64,000 nucleotides of DNA from positions 49,119 to 113,118 of the forward strand of contig NZ_LGDY01000096.1 of the NCBI RefSeq assembly GCF_001279525.1. Direction: 5' to 3'. Shown here piece after piece: positions 17,113-26,098 of this stretch (positions are counted from its first letter, which is position 1; each line of letters opens with the position of its first letter). Below the pieces are notes generated by a model that was not told the DNA's origin, did no database searches, and was given only the letters and a program-made list of their open reading frames with translations. Both the position numbers and the translations under genes were made by a program. This stretch comes from Nocardia sp. NRRL S-836 (GTDB lineage Bacteria > Actinomycetota > Actinomycetes > Mycobacteriales > Pseudonocardiaceae).

Positions 17113-20070
17113 CTAGCGCACCTCGGGCCTCCGGTCGATCACCGGCGAACCCGTGCGTGAGCTGGGGATGTCGCGCTCGGACTGGAGCTCGTCCAGGTCG
17201 GCCGCGAGCAGCGTGGCGCGGTGCGGATCGAGGTCGGCGAAGATCGCCTGGGCTCTTTCGAGCGCCTCGATCGCGCCTTCCCGCCGGTCCGCGCGGCCGA
17301 GGATGCCGCCGAGCACGCTGAGTGCGCGCGCCTCGCTCAGCGAGGCCCCGACGCGGCCGCAGAAGCGATATGCCTGACGCGCGTACTGCTTCGCCTTGAA
17401 CAACTCGCCGTCGTCCAGCTCGATCTCGCTCAGTAGCGCGCAGACCTCTCCGACCATGCCGACGGCATGCAGCCGTGCGTGCTTCCAGAGCGCGGCCTCC
17501 GCGAACCCCCGCGCTTCCGCGGTGCGTTCCTGGGCGAACCGCAGGGCACCGAGAAGGAGCAGCACGGTCGCTTCCGTCGCCTCGTCCTCCTGGGTTCGCG
17601 CCAGTTCCAGTGCCTGGCAGTAGTAGTCCGCCGCACGCTCGTACTCGAAGGCGTGTTTGTAGGCTTCTCCGGCGCGGAGGAGGAAGAACTTCTCGATGCC
17701 ACGCCCGCGTTCACCGAGCTGCCTGACCATCGCCAGGGCCCGCTCGTGGGAGTCGATCCCCATCAGGATCGACCCGGTCGCCACCAGGATCCGTGCGCCG
17801 GTGTGCAGGCACACCGCGATGCCGACCGTCTGGTCACCGGCGGCCCGCACGAAACCCAGGTGCGCCTGGTGCACGTGGTACTCGGCCTGGCGGTACTCCT
17901 GGCGCTGCAGGTGGGTGAACCCGAGCTGCAACCTCAGCGCGGCGGCGTCTTCCTCGGCCGGTTCGCCGAGCTGTTCCGCGGCGGCGATGCCGGCGTGCAG
18001 GAGGTTCAGCACGTCGCCGGTGAGGCCCTGCCTCAACCAGATCTCCCCCACCAGCTGGGGAATCTGCACGGCGTGCTCCAGGTAACCGGCCTCCAGGGCG
18101 AACCGCACGAGTGCGACGAGGTTCTGCGCTTCGACCGTTCCCCAGTGGTGGGCCGCGGCGACGTCCGTGAACTCCAGGGCGTCGACGTCCTCGGCACTGT
18201 CCGATGTGGGCACCCGGAAGCCGGTGGAGAACATCTTCTGGTCGGCCCGCTCGGCGGTCCGCAGGTAGTAGTCGAGCATGCGGCGCTCGATCGCCATCCG
18301 CTCCTCGGCGTCCTCCAGCAGGCTGGCCGAGAACTCCCGCAGCAGGTCGTGCAGCTTGAACCGGTCGAGCTCGCCGGCCTGGTCCAGCAGGCGGGCCTCG
18401 GCCAACGCGTCCAGCGCCTCGTGCACCCGCCGGGCCGGGAGGGCGGCCATCGCCGCGGCGGCGCGCACGGTGATCCCGGAACCGGGGTGCGCGCCGATCG
18501 CGCGGAACAGGAGCCGTGCATCGGGGTCGAGGGCGCGCAACGACTGCGTGAAGACGGCGCGGGGGCCGTGCGAGACGCCGATGTCGAGGACGCCCCGCTC
18601 GCGGAAGTGGCTGACGAAGGCGCTCAGCTGCACGGAGGGGCGGGTGGCGATGTGGTTGGCGAGGACCTTCAACGCGATCGGCAGGCCTCCGCACACCTGG
18701 GCGAGGTCGGCGAGGGCGGCGCTGTCGCTGCCGCGGGCGCCGATGCGGTCGACCAGCAGGCGGCCGGCCTCATCGGTGTCCAGCGGCTCGATCGAGATGC
18801 GGTGGGGTGTGAGGCGGGCGGCGAGGCCGGAGAGGCGCGACCGGCTCGTCAGCACGACCAGGCAGGAGGAGAACAGCGGCAGCAGCGAGTGGACCTGGGC
18901 GGTGTTCCTGGCGTTGTCGAGCACCACCAGCAGGCTGCGGCCGGAGACCGCGGACTGGAGCTTGGCGAGGCGGTGCTCGGGGTTGGCGATGCGGTCCGGC
19001 GGGATGCCGAACCCCTGCAGGAAGCGGTCCACGACGGACGACGCGTCCACGACGGCGCCGTCGGAGAAGCCGTGGAGGTCGACGAAGAGCACGCCGTCGG
19101 GGAAGCGGGAGCGGCGGGTGTGCGCCCAGTGCACGACGAACGCCGTCTTGCCGACGCCACCGACCCCGTCCACCACGACGATCCCCGGTCGTGCGGCCAT
19201 GGCGTCGAGGGCGGCGAGGTTGTCCCCGTGCCCCACGAACGTCGGGACGTCGAGCGGGAGCTGTTGCGGGACGAGCACTCCCGCGGCACCGGTCTGCGGC
19301 TCGGTGCGGGCGACCCCGTGCGCCTTGAGGTGCTCGTGGAACTCCAGCAGGTCGCGTGCGGCTGCGTCGTTCACCGCCGCTTTGAACGACTGGTAGGCAC
19401 TCAGGTAGAGCCCTGTCGCCTCTTCGGTGCGGGACAACAGGTAGAGCGCCTCGAGCCGCCGTTTGAGCAACACCGGGTGGGCGAGGTAGTCGGGCGCGAG
19501 CTCGTCGAGCTCCGTCAGCACGCGCGGGTACTCGCCGAGCACGAGGTACTCCGTGCACAGCAGGTCGTAGGCGGGGATCCGCACGTTCCGCTCGGCCTGG
19601 GCGCGCCAGGCGTCGGCGCGGTCGGATCTGAGCTCGTCCAGTGGCCGCTGGTGGCGCCAGATGGTGAATGCGCCGCGAATCGCGTCGAGGGCCTGCTGAT
19701 GATCACCGCGCCGGGCCAGAGCACGTGCGCGGTCGACCTGATCACGGTACTGGAAGTAGTCGACGGCATTGCGGTCCACGTCGACGCGAAAGGCGCCGTT
19801 GACGACCGGCAATTCCACCCGGATCTGCATCGATTCGAAGGCGCGGCGAATTCTCGACGAATACGAGTACAACGTTTGCACCGGGTTGTTCGGCAGTTCG
19901 TCGTCGTCGCCCCACACCCATTCGGCCAGCTCCAGCGCAGGTATCGGCTGCCCTGGTCGGGTGAGCAGCACCGCCAACATGGCGCGCAGCTTCAGCTGCC
20001 CCCATTGCGTGCGGACGACACCGCCGACCCGTATCCCCGTTTGTCCCAGAATCGTGAATCGCGCATCCAC
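17113..20070 (-). CDS. AfsR/SARP-type regulator with NB-ARC ATPase and TPR domains
   Basis: 985 residues from GTG 20070 (GAGGGG upstream); the frame is open to 20292 but that part reads as untranslated leader. Order: OmpR-like winged helix (LKLRAMLAVLLTRPGQPIP; NNPVQTLYSYSSRIRRAF), bacterial transcriptional activation domain (DYFQYRDQVDRARALARRGD), NB-ARC ATPase with Walker A VDGVGGVGKTAF and a Walker-B-like SLLVVLDNAR, then about 350 residues of TPR repeats. This is the AfsR architecture for activating secondary-metabolite or developmental genes. No biosynthetic cluster lies beside it; the divergent promoter carries a SARP-like heptamer repeat. Confidence 0.9.
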   Translation of the reverse strand: MDARFTILGQTGIRVGGVVRTQWGQLKLRAMLAVLLTRPGQPIPALELAEWVWGDDDELPNNPVQTLYSYSSRIRRAFESMQIRVELPVVNGAFRVDVDRNAVDYFQYRDQVDRARALARRGDHQQALDAIRGAFTIWRHQRPLDELRSDRADAWRAQAERNVRIPAYDLLCTEYLVLGEYPRVLTELDELAPDYLAHPVLLKRRLEALYLLSRTEEATGLYLSAYQSFKAAVNDAAARDLLEFHEHLKAHGVARTEPQTGAAGVLVPQQLPLDVPTFVGHGDNLAALDAMAARPGIVVVDGVGGVGKTAFVVHWAHTRRSRFPDGVLFVDLHGFSDGAVVDASSVVDRFLQGFGIPPDRIANPEHRLAKLQSAVSGRSLLVVLDNARNTAQVHSLLPLFSSCLVVLTSRSRLSGLAARLTPHRISIEPLDTDEAGRLLVDRIGARGSDSAALADLAQVCGGLPIALKVLANHIATRPSVQLSAFVSHFRERGVLDIGVSHGPRAVFTQSLRALDPDARLLFRAIGAHPGSGITVRAAAAMAALPARRVHEALDALAEARLLDQAGELDRFKLHDLLREFSASLLEDAEERMAIERRMLDYYLRTAERADQKMFSTGFRVPTSDSAEDVDALEFTDVAAAHHWGTVEAQNLVALVRFALEAGYLEHAVQIPQLVGEIWLRQGLTGDVLNLLHAGIAAAEQLGEPAEEDAAALRLQLGFTHLQRQEYRQAEYHVHQAHLGFVRAAGDQTVGIAVCLHTGARILVATGSILMGIDSHERALAMVRQLGERGRGIEKFFLLRAGEAYKHAFEYERAADYYCQALELARTQEDEATEATVLLLLGALRFAQERTAEARGFAEAALWKHARLHAVGMVGEVCALLSEIELDDGELFKAKQYARQAYRFCGRVGASLSEARALSVLGGILGRADRREGAIEALERAQAIFADLDPHRATLLAADLDELQSERDIPSSRTGSPVIDRRPEVR

Positions 20071-20147
20071 CAGCGCCACCCCTCGCGTCCCCGAACAAAG
20101 TGTCCTCCGCATTCCGCGGTAATGCAACGCACACGTGCGGGCATACG

Positions 20148-20165
20148 TGACAGTTAGGTGACAGT
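20148..20165 (+). promoter_or_regulatory. SARP-type heptamer direct repeat
   Basis: TGACAGT at 20148-20154 and again at 20159-20165, exactly 11 bases apart (seven plus four). SARP regulators bind heptamer direct repeats with 11-base periodicity next to the -10 region. It lies between the SARP gene (minus) and the GT-B-fold gene (plus). Confidence 0.5.
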
Positions 20166-20312
20166 CCATTGACATGTGCTTGTGAATAGCGCCTTGAACA
20201 CCTCGGGCCACCTTGATCAGCACGGGGTTGAACTGCGCGAACAGTTTCTGACAGCTCAATGAACACCCCGGCCGGGACCGTCGGTGCACCACTTCGACCG
20301 AGGGAGCCCGAG

Positions 20313-21431
20313 ATGAACTGGTTCACGACGCCGCTCGGCACGGGCGGTGCACACCGGGTGACGGTGCCCGGATGCCGCAGGGTGCTGGTGATCGTCCCGA
20401 GCGTGGTGGCCGGGACGCGGTTGCTCGACCTGCTGCCGCTGCTGGAGGCCGACCACCGCCTGCAGACCTACTTCACGCTGCCGGAGCCGTGCGGCGCCAC
20501 CACCGCGTTCGTCGACGCGATCGGCGGGCTGGTGATCCCGTGGGAACTGGCTCTGCAACACGAGTTCGACCTCGTCCTCGCGGCGAGCTACCGGTTCGTC
20601 GACCGCGCGCCCGGCCCGGTCCTCGTCCTCCCGCACGGCGCGAGCGCGTTGAAGTCGCGCCGGACCGTCCGCCACACCGCGGAGCCGGTGCACGGGCTCG
20701 ACCGGCAGCTGCTCATGCGCGACGGCAAGGTGCACGCGGCGGCGATCGTGCTGTCCCACGACCGTGAGCTCGACACGCTCGCTGGGTCCTGCCCGGAGGC
20801 GCTGGACAGGGCCGTGGTGGCGGGCGACCTCTGCCTCGACCGGATGCGTGCGAGCCTGCCGTTCCGCGAGCACTACCGCCGGGCGCTGGGCGTCGAGCCC
20901 GGCGAGACGCTGGTGACGATCAGCTCGACGTGGACACCGGAGTCGACGTTCGCCCGCCGCCCGGAGCTGTACCGGGAGCTGCCGCGCACAGCCAGGGTCG
21001 CGGCGGTGCTGCACCCCAACATCAGCGCGGCGCACGGCACCTGGCAGGTGCGCGCGTGGCTGGCCGGCAGCGACGTGACCGTCATCCCGCCGGAGGAGGG
21101 CTGGCGGGCAGCGGTGATCGCGAGCGACGTCGTCATCGGCGACCACGGCTCGACGACGCAGTACGCGGCCGCGATCGGTAGGCGGGTGCTGCTCGCGACC
21201 TGTCCGGAGGTCCGCGCGGGCAGTCTCGCCGACGTGCTGCGCCGGCAGGTACCGACCTACGCGGGCGATCTCACCGCGGCGGTGCGGGTACCCGGTTTCG
21301 CGGACCTCGTCAGCTCGCGTCTCGACCGGGCGAAGGAGATCCTGCGCGCGGCGATGTACGACCTGATCGGCATCGTGGAGCCCGCCCACGCCACCCCGGT
21401 CGCACCGGTGCCGGTGAGCCGTGTTCGTTGA
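20313..21431 (+). CDS. GT-B-fold protein, glycerophosphotransferase-like
   Basis: 372 residues from ATG 20313 with GAGGGAG upstream. Motifs VVAGDLCLDRM, ISSTWTPES, VAAVLHPNIS..HGTWQVRAWL and VIASDVVIGDHGSTTQYAAA are those of a large actinobacterial family resembling the C-terminal half of CDP-glycerol glycerophosphotransferases. The GDHGSTT loop would bind the nucleotide donor. Often mis-annotated as a translation factor. It probably transfers a polyol- or sugar-phosphate to an unknown acceptor. Divergent from the SARP gene with a SARP box between, so it may be its target. Confidence 0.7.
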   Translation: MNWFTTPLGTGGAHRVTVPGCRRVLVIVPSVVAGTRLLDLLPLLEADHRLQTYFTLPEPCGATTAFVDAIGGLVIPWELALQHEFDLVLAASYRFVDRAPGPVLVLPHGASALKSRRTVRHTAEPVHGLDRQLLMRDGKVHAAAIVLSHDRELDTLAGSCPEALDRAVVAGDLCLDRMRASLPFREHYRRALGVEPGETLVTISSTWTPESTFARRPELYRELPRTARVAAVLHPNISAAHGTWQVRAWLAGSDVTVIPPEEGWRAAVIASDVVIGDHGSTTQYAAAIGRRVLLATCPEVRAGSLADVLRRQVPTYAGDLTAAVRVPGFADLVSSRLDRAKEILRAAMYDLIGIVEPAHATPVAPVPVSRVR

Positions 21432-21534
21432 CGAGGGCGTGCACAGGGAGAGCGGTGTGCTGCTGGTGCGCACCGACCGGGCGGCGCGGCGGTGGTGGAC
21501 GATCGCGGACGTGCTGCTGACGGCGCCGGAGCCG

Positions 21535-23655
21535 TCAGCGGAGCTCGCCCTCGCCGTCGCCAGGCTCGTGCTGGGCCGCTACGTCGGCTGCTCGCTCGTC
21601 CTCGTTCCGATCGAGAGCGCCGAGCCGGTCCCTGACGCGGTCAGCGCTCGGGTCGAACGATTCGCCGTAGCAAGCCAGCGCGGCACGGTAGTGGTCACGG
21701 GCGACGGGCAGGTCGCCCTGCCGTTCGGCGATCTCGCCCAGCAGCTCGAACGCGTCGGCCATGTGCAGTGGTGAGCCGGCGTCCCGGACGTCCGCGAGCA
21801 CACCGCTGGCCAGTCCGAGCGACTCGTCGAACCGGCCGGCGCGCAGCAGCGCGCGGGCGAGGAACATCCGCGCCCGCGCCTTGTCCACCACGTTGTCCAG
21901 CAACGCCTCCGACTCCCGCAGCTCGATGACGGCCTCGTCCAGGCGGCCCAGCTCGACCAGCACCTCGCCCACGCGCCGCCGGGCGAGCCCGATGCCGCGG
22001 ACGCGGCCGTGCCGGGTCTCCACGTCGACGCCCTCGCGGAAGTACCGCAGCGCGACCTCGAACTCGCCCCTGAGCCGGTGGACGTGCCCGAGCTGCACCA
22101 GCGCGGTCGCCCGGCTGCCGAGGTCGTGGTCGCCAGCGAGCTCCAGCACGACCCGCACCTGCTCCTCCACCTCGTCGAGCCGGCCAAGGTTGCGCAACGC
22201 GACGGCGAGCTGGATGCGCAGCCTGGCCTCGGCGGTCTGCTCCCCGCACGCCTGCGCCGCGGCCACCGCGAGCTGGTGGGTGAACAACCAGTCCGAGTAG
22301 TGGTGGCGGCGCTGGAACAGGGCGAACATCGCCTCGGCGAGCTGCCAGACCAGCTCCGGCCAGCCGTGGCTCTCGGCCGCGCGCAACGACTGCACGAGGT
22401 TGTCGCGCTCGTAGTCGAGCCAGTCGAGCGCCTCGGCCCGCGAGCCGAACGCGTCCGGATCGGCCGACTTGAACCGCAGCCCCACCCGCGGGCGGCCGGG
22501 AATCGCCGCGGAGTCGGCGACGACCGCCTTGTCGAGGTAGAACTCCACGGCCCGCTGGACGGCCTCCTCGACGTCCGCGTCGTCCTGTTCCCGTGCGTGC
22601 AGGCGCAGGAGGTCGTGGAACCGGAACCGGTCGTCACCGACCTCGCTGAGGAGGTTCTTCTCGACGAGGTCGTCCAGGTCGTCCTCGACCTCTCCGACCT
22701 CGTCGGCGAGCATCGCGGCGGCGACCTCGACACCGAAGCTCGGTCCCGGGTGCCACGAGGTCAAGCGGTAGAGCCGGGCCTGCCGCGGCGGCAGGTCCAC
22801 ATAGGACAGGTCGAGCACCGCGCTCACCGAGGCGGAGCCGCCGAGGTCCAGGTGGGACAGCCGCCGGTTCTCGGTCCTCAGCTCGTCGACCTCCCTGGCG
22901 AGGCTGCGGCGCGGCCGCCGGGACAGCCTGGCGCCGATGACGCCGAGCGCGATCGGCATCCCGCCGCACAACCGCGCCAGCTCGCGGGCGGCGTCGGCCT
23001 CGACCGCGAGCCTGCGTTCACCCAGCACCCGCTCCAGCAGCTCCACCGACGCCTGCACCCCCATCGGGTCCACCTCGATGAACCTGGCGCCGTCCATGCC
23101 CAGCGGGCTCAGCCGCCACCGGCTCGTCACCACGACCACGCAGCTCGCCGACGCGGGCAGCAGCGGCCGCACCTGTCCGGCGCTGGCGGCGTTGTCGAGC
23201 AAGATCGCGAAGGAGCGGTCGGCCGTCAGCGAGCGGAACAACGCCTGCCGGCGCGGCAGGCCCGGCGGCACCACCTCGACGCCGAGCGCGCCGAGGAACC
23301 ACTCCAGCACCTCGTCCGGCTGGGCGGCCTCGGCGTGGGCGCCGAGGTCGACGTAGAGCTGGCCGTCCGGGAACTGCTCGCGCGTGTCGTGCAGCCACCG
23401 CAGCGCCAGCGAGGTCTTGCCGACACCGCCGGGCCCGCTGACCACCACGAGCAGCTGGTCGTCCTCGTGCTCCCGCCACCGTTCGAGCGCCGTCAGCTCG
23501 TCGTCCCTGCTGACGAACAGCCTCGGTGCGGGCGGCAGCTGCCGGGGCACCGGGTTTCCCGCCGGGACGGAATGGAAGTGGACGCTGCCGATCGACCCCG
23601 CCTGCACCACGTTGCCGCTGACCTGCCCGGACACGGTGTTCTCGACTTCGGCCAC
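21535..23655 (-). CDS. STAND (NB-ARC) ATPase with TPR repeats and effector-associated N-terminal motif
   Basis: 706 residues. The first ~30 residues carry SGQVSGNVVQAGSIGSVHFH, a short motif common at the start of actinobacterial conflict-system STAND proteins. NB-ARC ATPase follows: Walker A SGPGGVGKTSLALRWL (about 72-87), Walker-B-like SFAILLDNAAS, GxP motif LCGGMPIALGVIG. The C-terminal ~300 residues are TPR repeats. Unlike the AfsR-like gene at 17113-20070 it lacks the DNA-binding winged helix, so it is more likely a signal-sensing scaffold or defence protein than a transcription factor. Confidence 0.82.
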   Translation of the reverse strand: MAEVENTVSGQVSGNVVQAGSIGSVHFHSVPAGNPVPRQLPPAPRLFVSRDDELTALERWREHEDDQLLVVVSGPGGVGKTSLALRWLHDTREQFPDGQLYVDLGAHAEAAQPDEVLEWFLGALGVEVVPPGLPRRQALFRSLTADRSFAILLDNAASAGQVRPLLPASASCVVVVTSRWRLSPLGMDGARFIEVDPMGVQASVELLERVLGERRLAVEADAARELARLCGGMPIALGVIGARLSRRPRRSLAREVDELRTENRRLSHLDLGGSASVSAVLDLSYVDLPPRQARLYRLTSWHPGPSFGVEVAAAMLADEVGEVEDDLDDLVEKNLLSEVGDDRFRFHDLLRLHAREQDDADVEEAVQRAVEFYLDKAVVADSAAIPGRPRVGLRFKSADPDAFGSRAEALDWLDYERDNLVQSLRAAESHGWPELVWQLAEAMFALFQRRHHYSDWLFTHQLAVAAAQACGEQTAEARLRIQLAVALRNLGRLDEVEEQVRVVLELAGDHDLGSRATALVQLGHVHRLRGEFEVALRYFREGVDVETRHGRVRGIGLARRRVGEVLVELGRLDEAVIELRESEALLDNVVDKARARMFLARALLRAGRFDESLGLASGVLADVRDAGSPLHMADAFELLGEIAERQGDLPVARDHYRAALACYGESFDPSADRVRDRLGALDRNEDERAADVAAQHEPGDGEGELR

Positions 23656-23729
23656 CCGGCATCACCCCAACGCTCCACGCTACGACGTGGAAGAGATCCA
23701 TGGCACCCCGTCTCAATTCGTTAGAGGCG

Positions 23730-23735
23730 TACGTT
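23730..23735 (+). promoter_or_regulatory. -10 element of a leaderless promoter
   Basis: TACGTT, seven bases, then ATG 23743 of the glycosyltransferase. The surrounding bases are unusually AT-rich for this window. Confidence 0.5.
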
Positions 23736-23742
23736 ATTCAAT

Positions 23743-24864
23743 ATGCGAATCATCATGTCCAGCGTTCCGCAGCACGGGCACCTGCTGCCGTTGCTCCCGC
23801 TCGCCCGTGCGTTCGCCGGGCGCGGGCACGAGGTGGCGGTGCTGACCGCCGAGGGCATGCGGCCGGTGGTCGAGCGGCAGGGGTTGCGGCTGTTGCCGGC
23901 CGGGGTGATGCCGGAGGCGCTGTTCGCCGAGATCATGCGCAGGATCGGGGCGGATCCGGCGCACGACCCGCGGCCGGACACGGTGGCGGAGTTCTTCGCG
24001 GGGACGCGGGTCGACCTGTCCGCGGACGAGGCGTTGGCGGCCGTCGAGGGGTTCGCACCGGATCTGGTGGCCGTGGACACGTGTGACTACGTGGGGCCGT
24101 TGGTGGCGGCTGCGGTGGGGGCGCCGGTGGCGACGCTTGCCTACGGGCCGCCGATGCCGCCCGAGTTCACCGAGGCGATGGACGCGATGGCGCAGGGGCA
24201 GCACGCGCGGCGGGGGTTGCCGGCGGCGGAGCGGCGGTGGGTGCTGGACACGTGGCCCGCGTCGATGCGGCCGCCGGGGTGGCGGGCGCCGCACGGGTGG
24301 TTGCCGTTGCGGCCGGAGGCGTTCCGGGTGCCGGGTGGTGCCGCGGAGAAGCTGCCGGTGGCGGGGCGGCCGCGGGTGCTGGTGACGTTCGGGACGTACT
24401 TCGGCGACCCGGCCAAGCTCGGTCCGCTGGTGCGCGCGCTGTCCGGGCTGGACGTGGAGGTCGTCGTCACGCTCGGGCTGGTGACGCGGCCGGAGGAGTT
24501 CGACGTCGACCGCGAACGGGTGCGGTTCGTGGGCTTCACGCCGTTGGAGGACCTGCTGGACGGCGTGGACGTCGTGGTCACGCACGGCGGGGCGGGGACG
24601 ACTGCGGCGGCGCTGGCGAAGGGGGTGCCGCTGGTGGTGCTGCCGCAGGGCGCCGACCAGTTCTTCCAGGTCGAACGGGTCGCCGCGGCGGGCGCGGGTC
24701 TGGCGCTGCTCCCGCCGGCCCAGACGCCGGAGGCGCTGGTGGACGCGGTGCGTGCCGTGCTGGCGGACGGGGCCGTCAGGGAGAATGTCACGGCGATCGC
24801 CGCCGAGATCGCCACGATGCCCTCCGCCGACGAGGTGGCGGTGCTGCTGGAAGAAGGTCGATGA
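23743..24864 (+). CDS. MGT-type (GT1) glycosyltransferase
   Basis: 373 residues. Two Rossmann halves: MRIIMSSVPQHGHLLPLLPL at the N-terminus and the donor-binding THGGAGTTAAALAKGVPLVVLPQGADQ-region near residue 285. This is the macrolide/antibiotic glycosyltransferase class. Its stop overlaps the ATG of a TetR regulator (ATGA), followed by a DsbA-like gene. A lone glycosyltransferase coupled to a TetR repressor suggests inactivation of an antibiotic or other toxin by glycosylation (inference). Confidence 0.9.
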   Translation: MRIIMSSVPQHGHLLPLLPLARAFAGRGHEVAVLTAEGMRPVVERQGLRLLPAGVMPEALFAEIMRRIGADPAHDPRPDTVAEFFAGTRVDLSADEALAAVEGFAPDLVAVDTCDYVGPLVAAAVGAPVATLAYGPPMPPEFTEAMDAMAQGQHARRGLPAAERRWVLDTWPASMRPPGWRAPHGWLPLRPEAFRVPGGAAEKLPVAGRPRVLVTFGTYFGDPAKLGPLVRALSGLDVEVVVTLGLVTRPEEFDVDRERVRFVGFTPLEDLLDGVDVVVTHGGAGTTAAALAKGVPLVVLPQGADQFFQVERVAAAGAGLALLPPAQTPEALVDAVRAVLADGAVRENVTAIAAEIATMPSADEVAVLLEEGR

Positions 24865-25472
24865 CCCGGTCGTACCACTCGCCGCGCCGCGCGCGGGATG
24901 CCGCCGACACCCGGCGCGACATCCTGCGTGCGGCGACGGAGTTGTTCTCCGCCAACGGGTACGCGCGGGTGACGGTGAACGACATCGCGCACCGGGCCGG
25001 TGTCGCGCCGCAGACCGTCTACTCGAGTGCGGGCGGCAAGTCGGACGTGCTGCACAAGATCGTCGCCGAGTCGATCGCCAGGAGTGACGCGGCGGCGACG
25101 ACCACGGCGGTGCTGCGGACGGCGAGCGTGGCCGAGGCGATGACGTTGCTCGCGCGCGGCACGCGGATGGGCAACGAGGGCGAGCAGCAGGTCGTCGAGG
25201 TGCTCTACGCGGCGCTTCCGGTGCATGAGGACGGTGCGCTGCTGTGGGAGCAGGCCACCGCCCCGTACCGGCAGGCGCTGACCGTGGTGGCGGAACACCT
25301 GCGGGACAAGGGGTTGCTCACCACGGACGTCGGACGGGCCGCGGACGTGCTGTGGTTCTGCTTCGGGTTCGGCGCGTGGCGGACCCTGGTGAGGGAGTGC
25401 GGCTGGAGCTGGGACGAGGCCGAGGTGTGGCTCGCCCGACAGGCGGTCGGCATGATCGGCGGGAATGCCTGA
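24861..25472 (+). CDS. TetR-family regulator
   Basis: 203 residues. N-terminal helix-turn-helix (TRRDILRAATELFSANGYAR then VNDIAHRAGVAPQTVYSSAG), C-terminal ligand-binding helical domain. The ATG overlaps the stop of the glycosyltransferase gene by four bases, and the stop overlaps the next gene by eight. It probably represses this three-gene operon until its ligand appears. No clear palindromic operator was identified. Confidence 0.93.
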   Translation: MTRSYHSPRRARDAADTRRDILRAATELFSANGYARVTVNDIAHRAGVAPQTVYSSAGGKSDVLHKIVAESIARSDAAATTTAVLRTASVAEAMTLLARGTRMGNEGEQQVVEVLYAALPVHEDGALLWEQATAPYRQALTVVAEHLRDKGLLTTDVGRAADVLWFCFGFGAWRTLVRECGWSWDEAEVWLARQAVGMIGGNA

Positions 25473-26097
25473 GCAGCACGCGGGCTTGTACCGGGTCGTG
25501 AAGCTCGTCTACGTCTTCGACGCCTACTGCGGCTGGTCGCACGCCTTCTCCGGCACCCTGCTCGCCGTCACCGAACGCCACCCGGACCTGCCGGTCGAGG
25601 TCGTCTCCGGCGGCCTGTTCACCGGGTCGCGACGGGTCCCGATCCGCGAGTTCGGGTTCATCAAGGATGCGAACGTCCAGGTCACCGCCCGCACCGGCGC
25701 CCGGTTCGGCGACGCCTTCAACCGGGTGCTCGACGAGGGCGAGTTCGTGATGGACTCCGAGGCCGCCGCCCGTGGCGTGATCGCGTTGCGCGACGCCGCC
25801 CCCGAGCGGGCCGCCGAGCTGGCCATCGCGGTGCAGCAGGCGTTCTTCCACGACGGGCGGAGCCTGTCCGACCCGGAGACCTTCCGCGCGATCGCGGCCG
25901 AATTCGGGCTCGACGCCGACGCGGTGGTCGCGGCGTTCCACGGCGCACAGCCCGAAGTGGACTTCGAGCGCGCGGCCCGGTTCGGCGTGAACGGCTTCCC
26001 GACGCTGATCGCGGTCGACGGGTCGCGGGCGTACGCGCTCGCACGCGGGCACGCCGACGCGGACGAGGTCGAGCAACGGCTGGCCGCCATCGGCTGA
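25465..26097 (+). CDS. DsbA-family (thioredoxin-fold) protein with altered active site
   Basis: 210 residues. N-terminal strand LVYVFDAYCGWSHAF, helical insertion, and the cis-proline motif NGFPTLI near residue 180. Relatives have CGWCYGF; here the second cysteine is serine (C22-G-W-S25), so a disulfide cannot form within the motif. It may act as an isomerase-like or glutathione-transferase-like enzyme, or be inactive as an oxidant. No signal peptide, so cytoplasmic. Overlaps the TetR gene, as third gene of the operon. Confidence 0.8.
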   Translation: MPEQHAGLYRVVKLVYVFDAYCGWSHAFSGTLLAVTERHPDLPVEVVSGGLFTGSRRVPIREFGFIKDANVQVTARTGARFGDAFNRVLDEGEFVMDSEAAARGVIALRDAAPERAAELAIAVQQAFFHDGRSLSDPETFRAIAAEFGLDADAVVAAFHGAQPEVDFERAARFGVNGFPTLIAVDGSRAYALARGHADADEVEQRLAAIG

Positions 26098-26098
26098 G

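Noticed and set aside
17467..20157. 896-codon open frame on the plus strand
   Set aside because: Antisense shadow of the AfsR-like gene; no domain or ribosome site.
21421..21774. 117-residue ORF overlapping the end of the GT-B-fold gene
   Set aside because: The first 110 bases look possible, but two thirds lie antisense to good TPR coding sequence of the STAND gene; not enough support.
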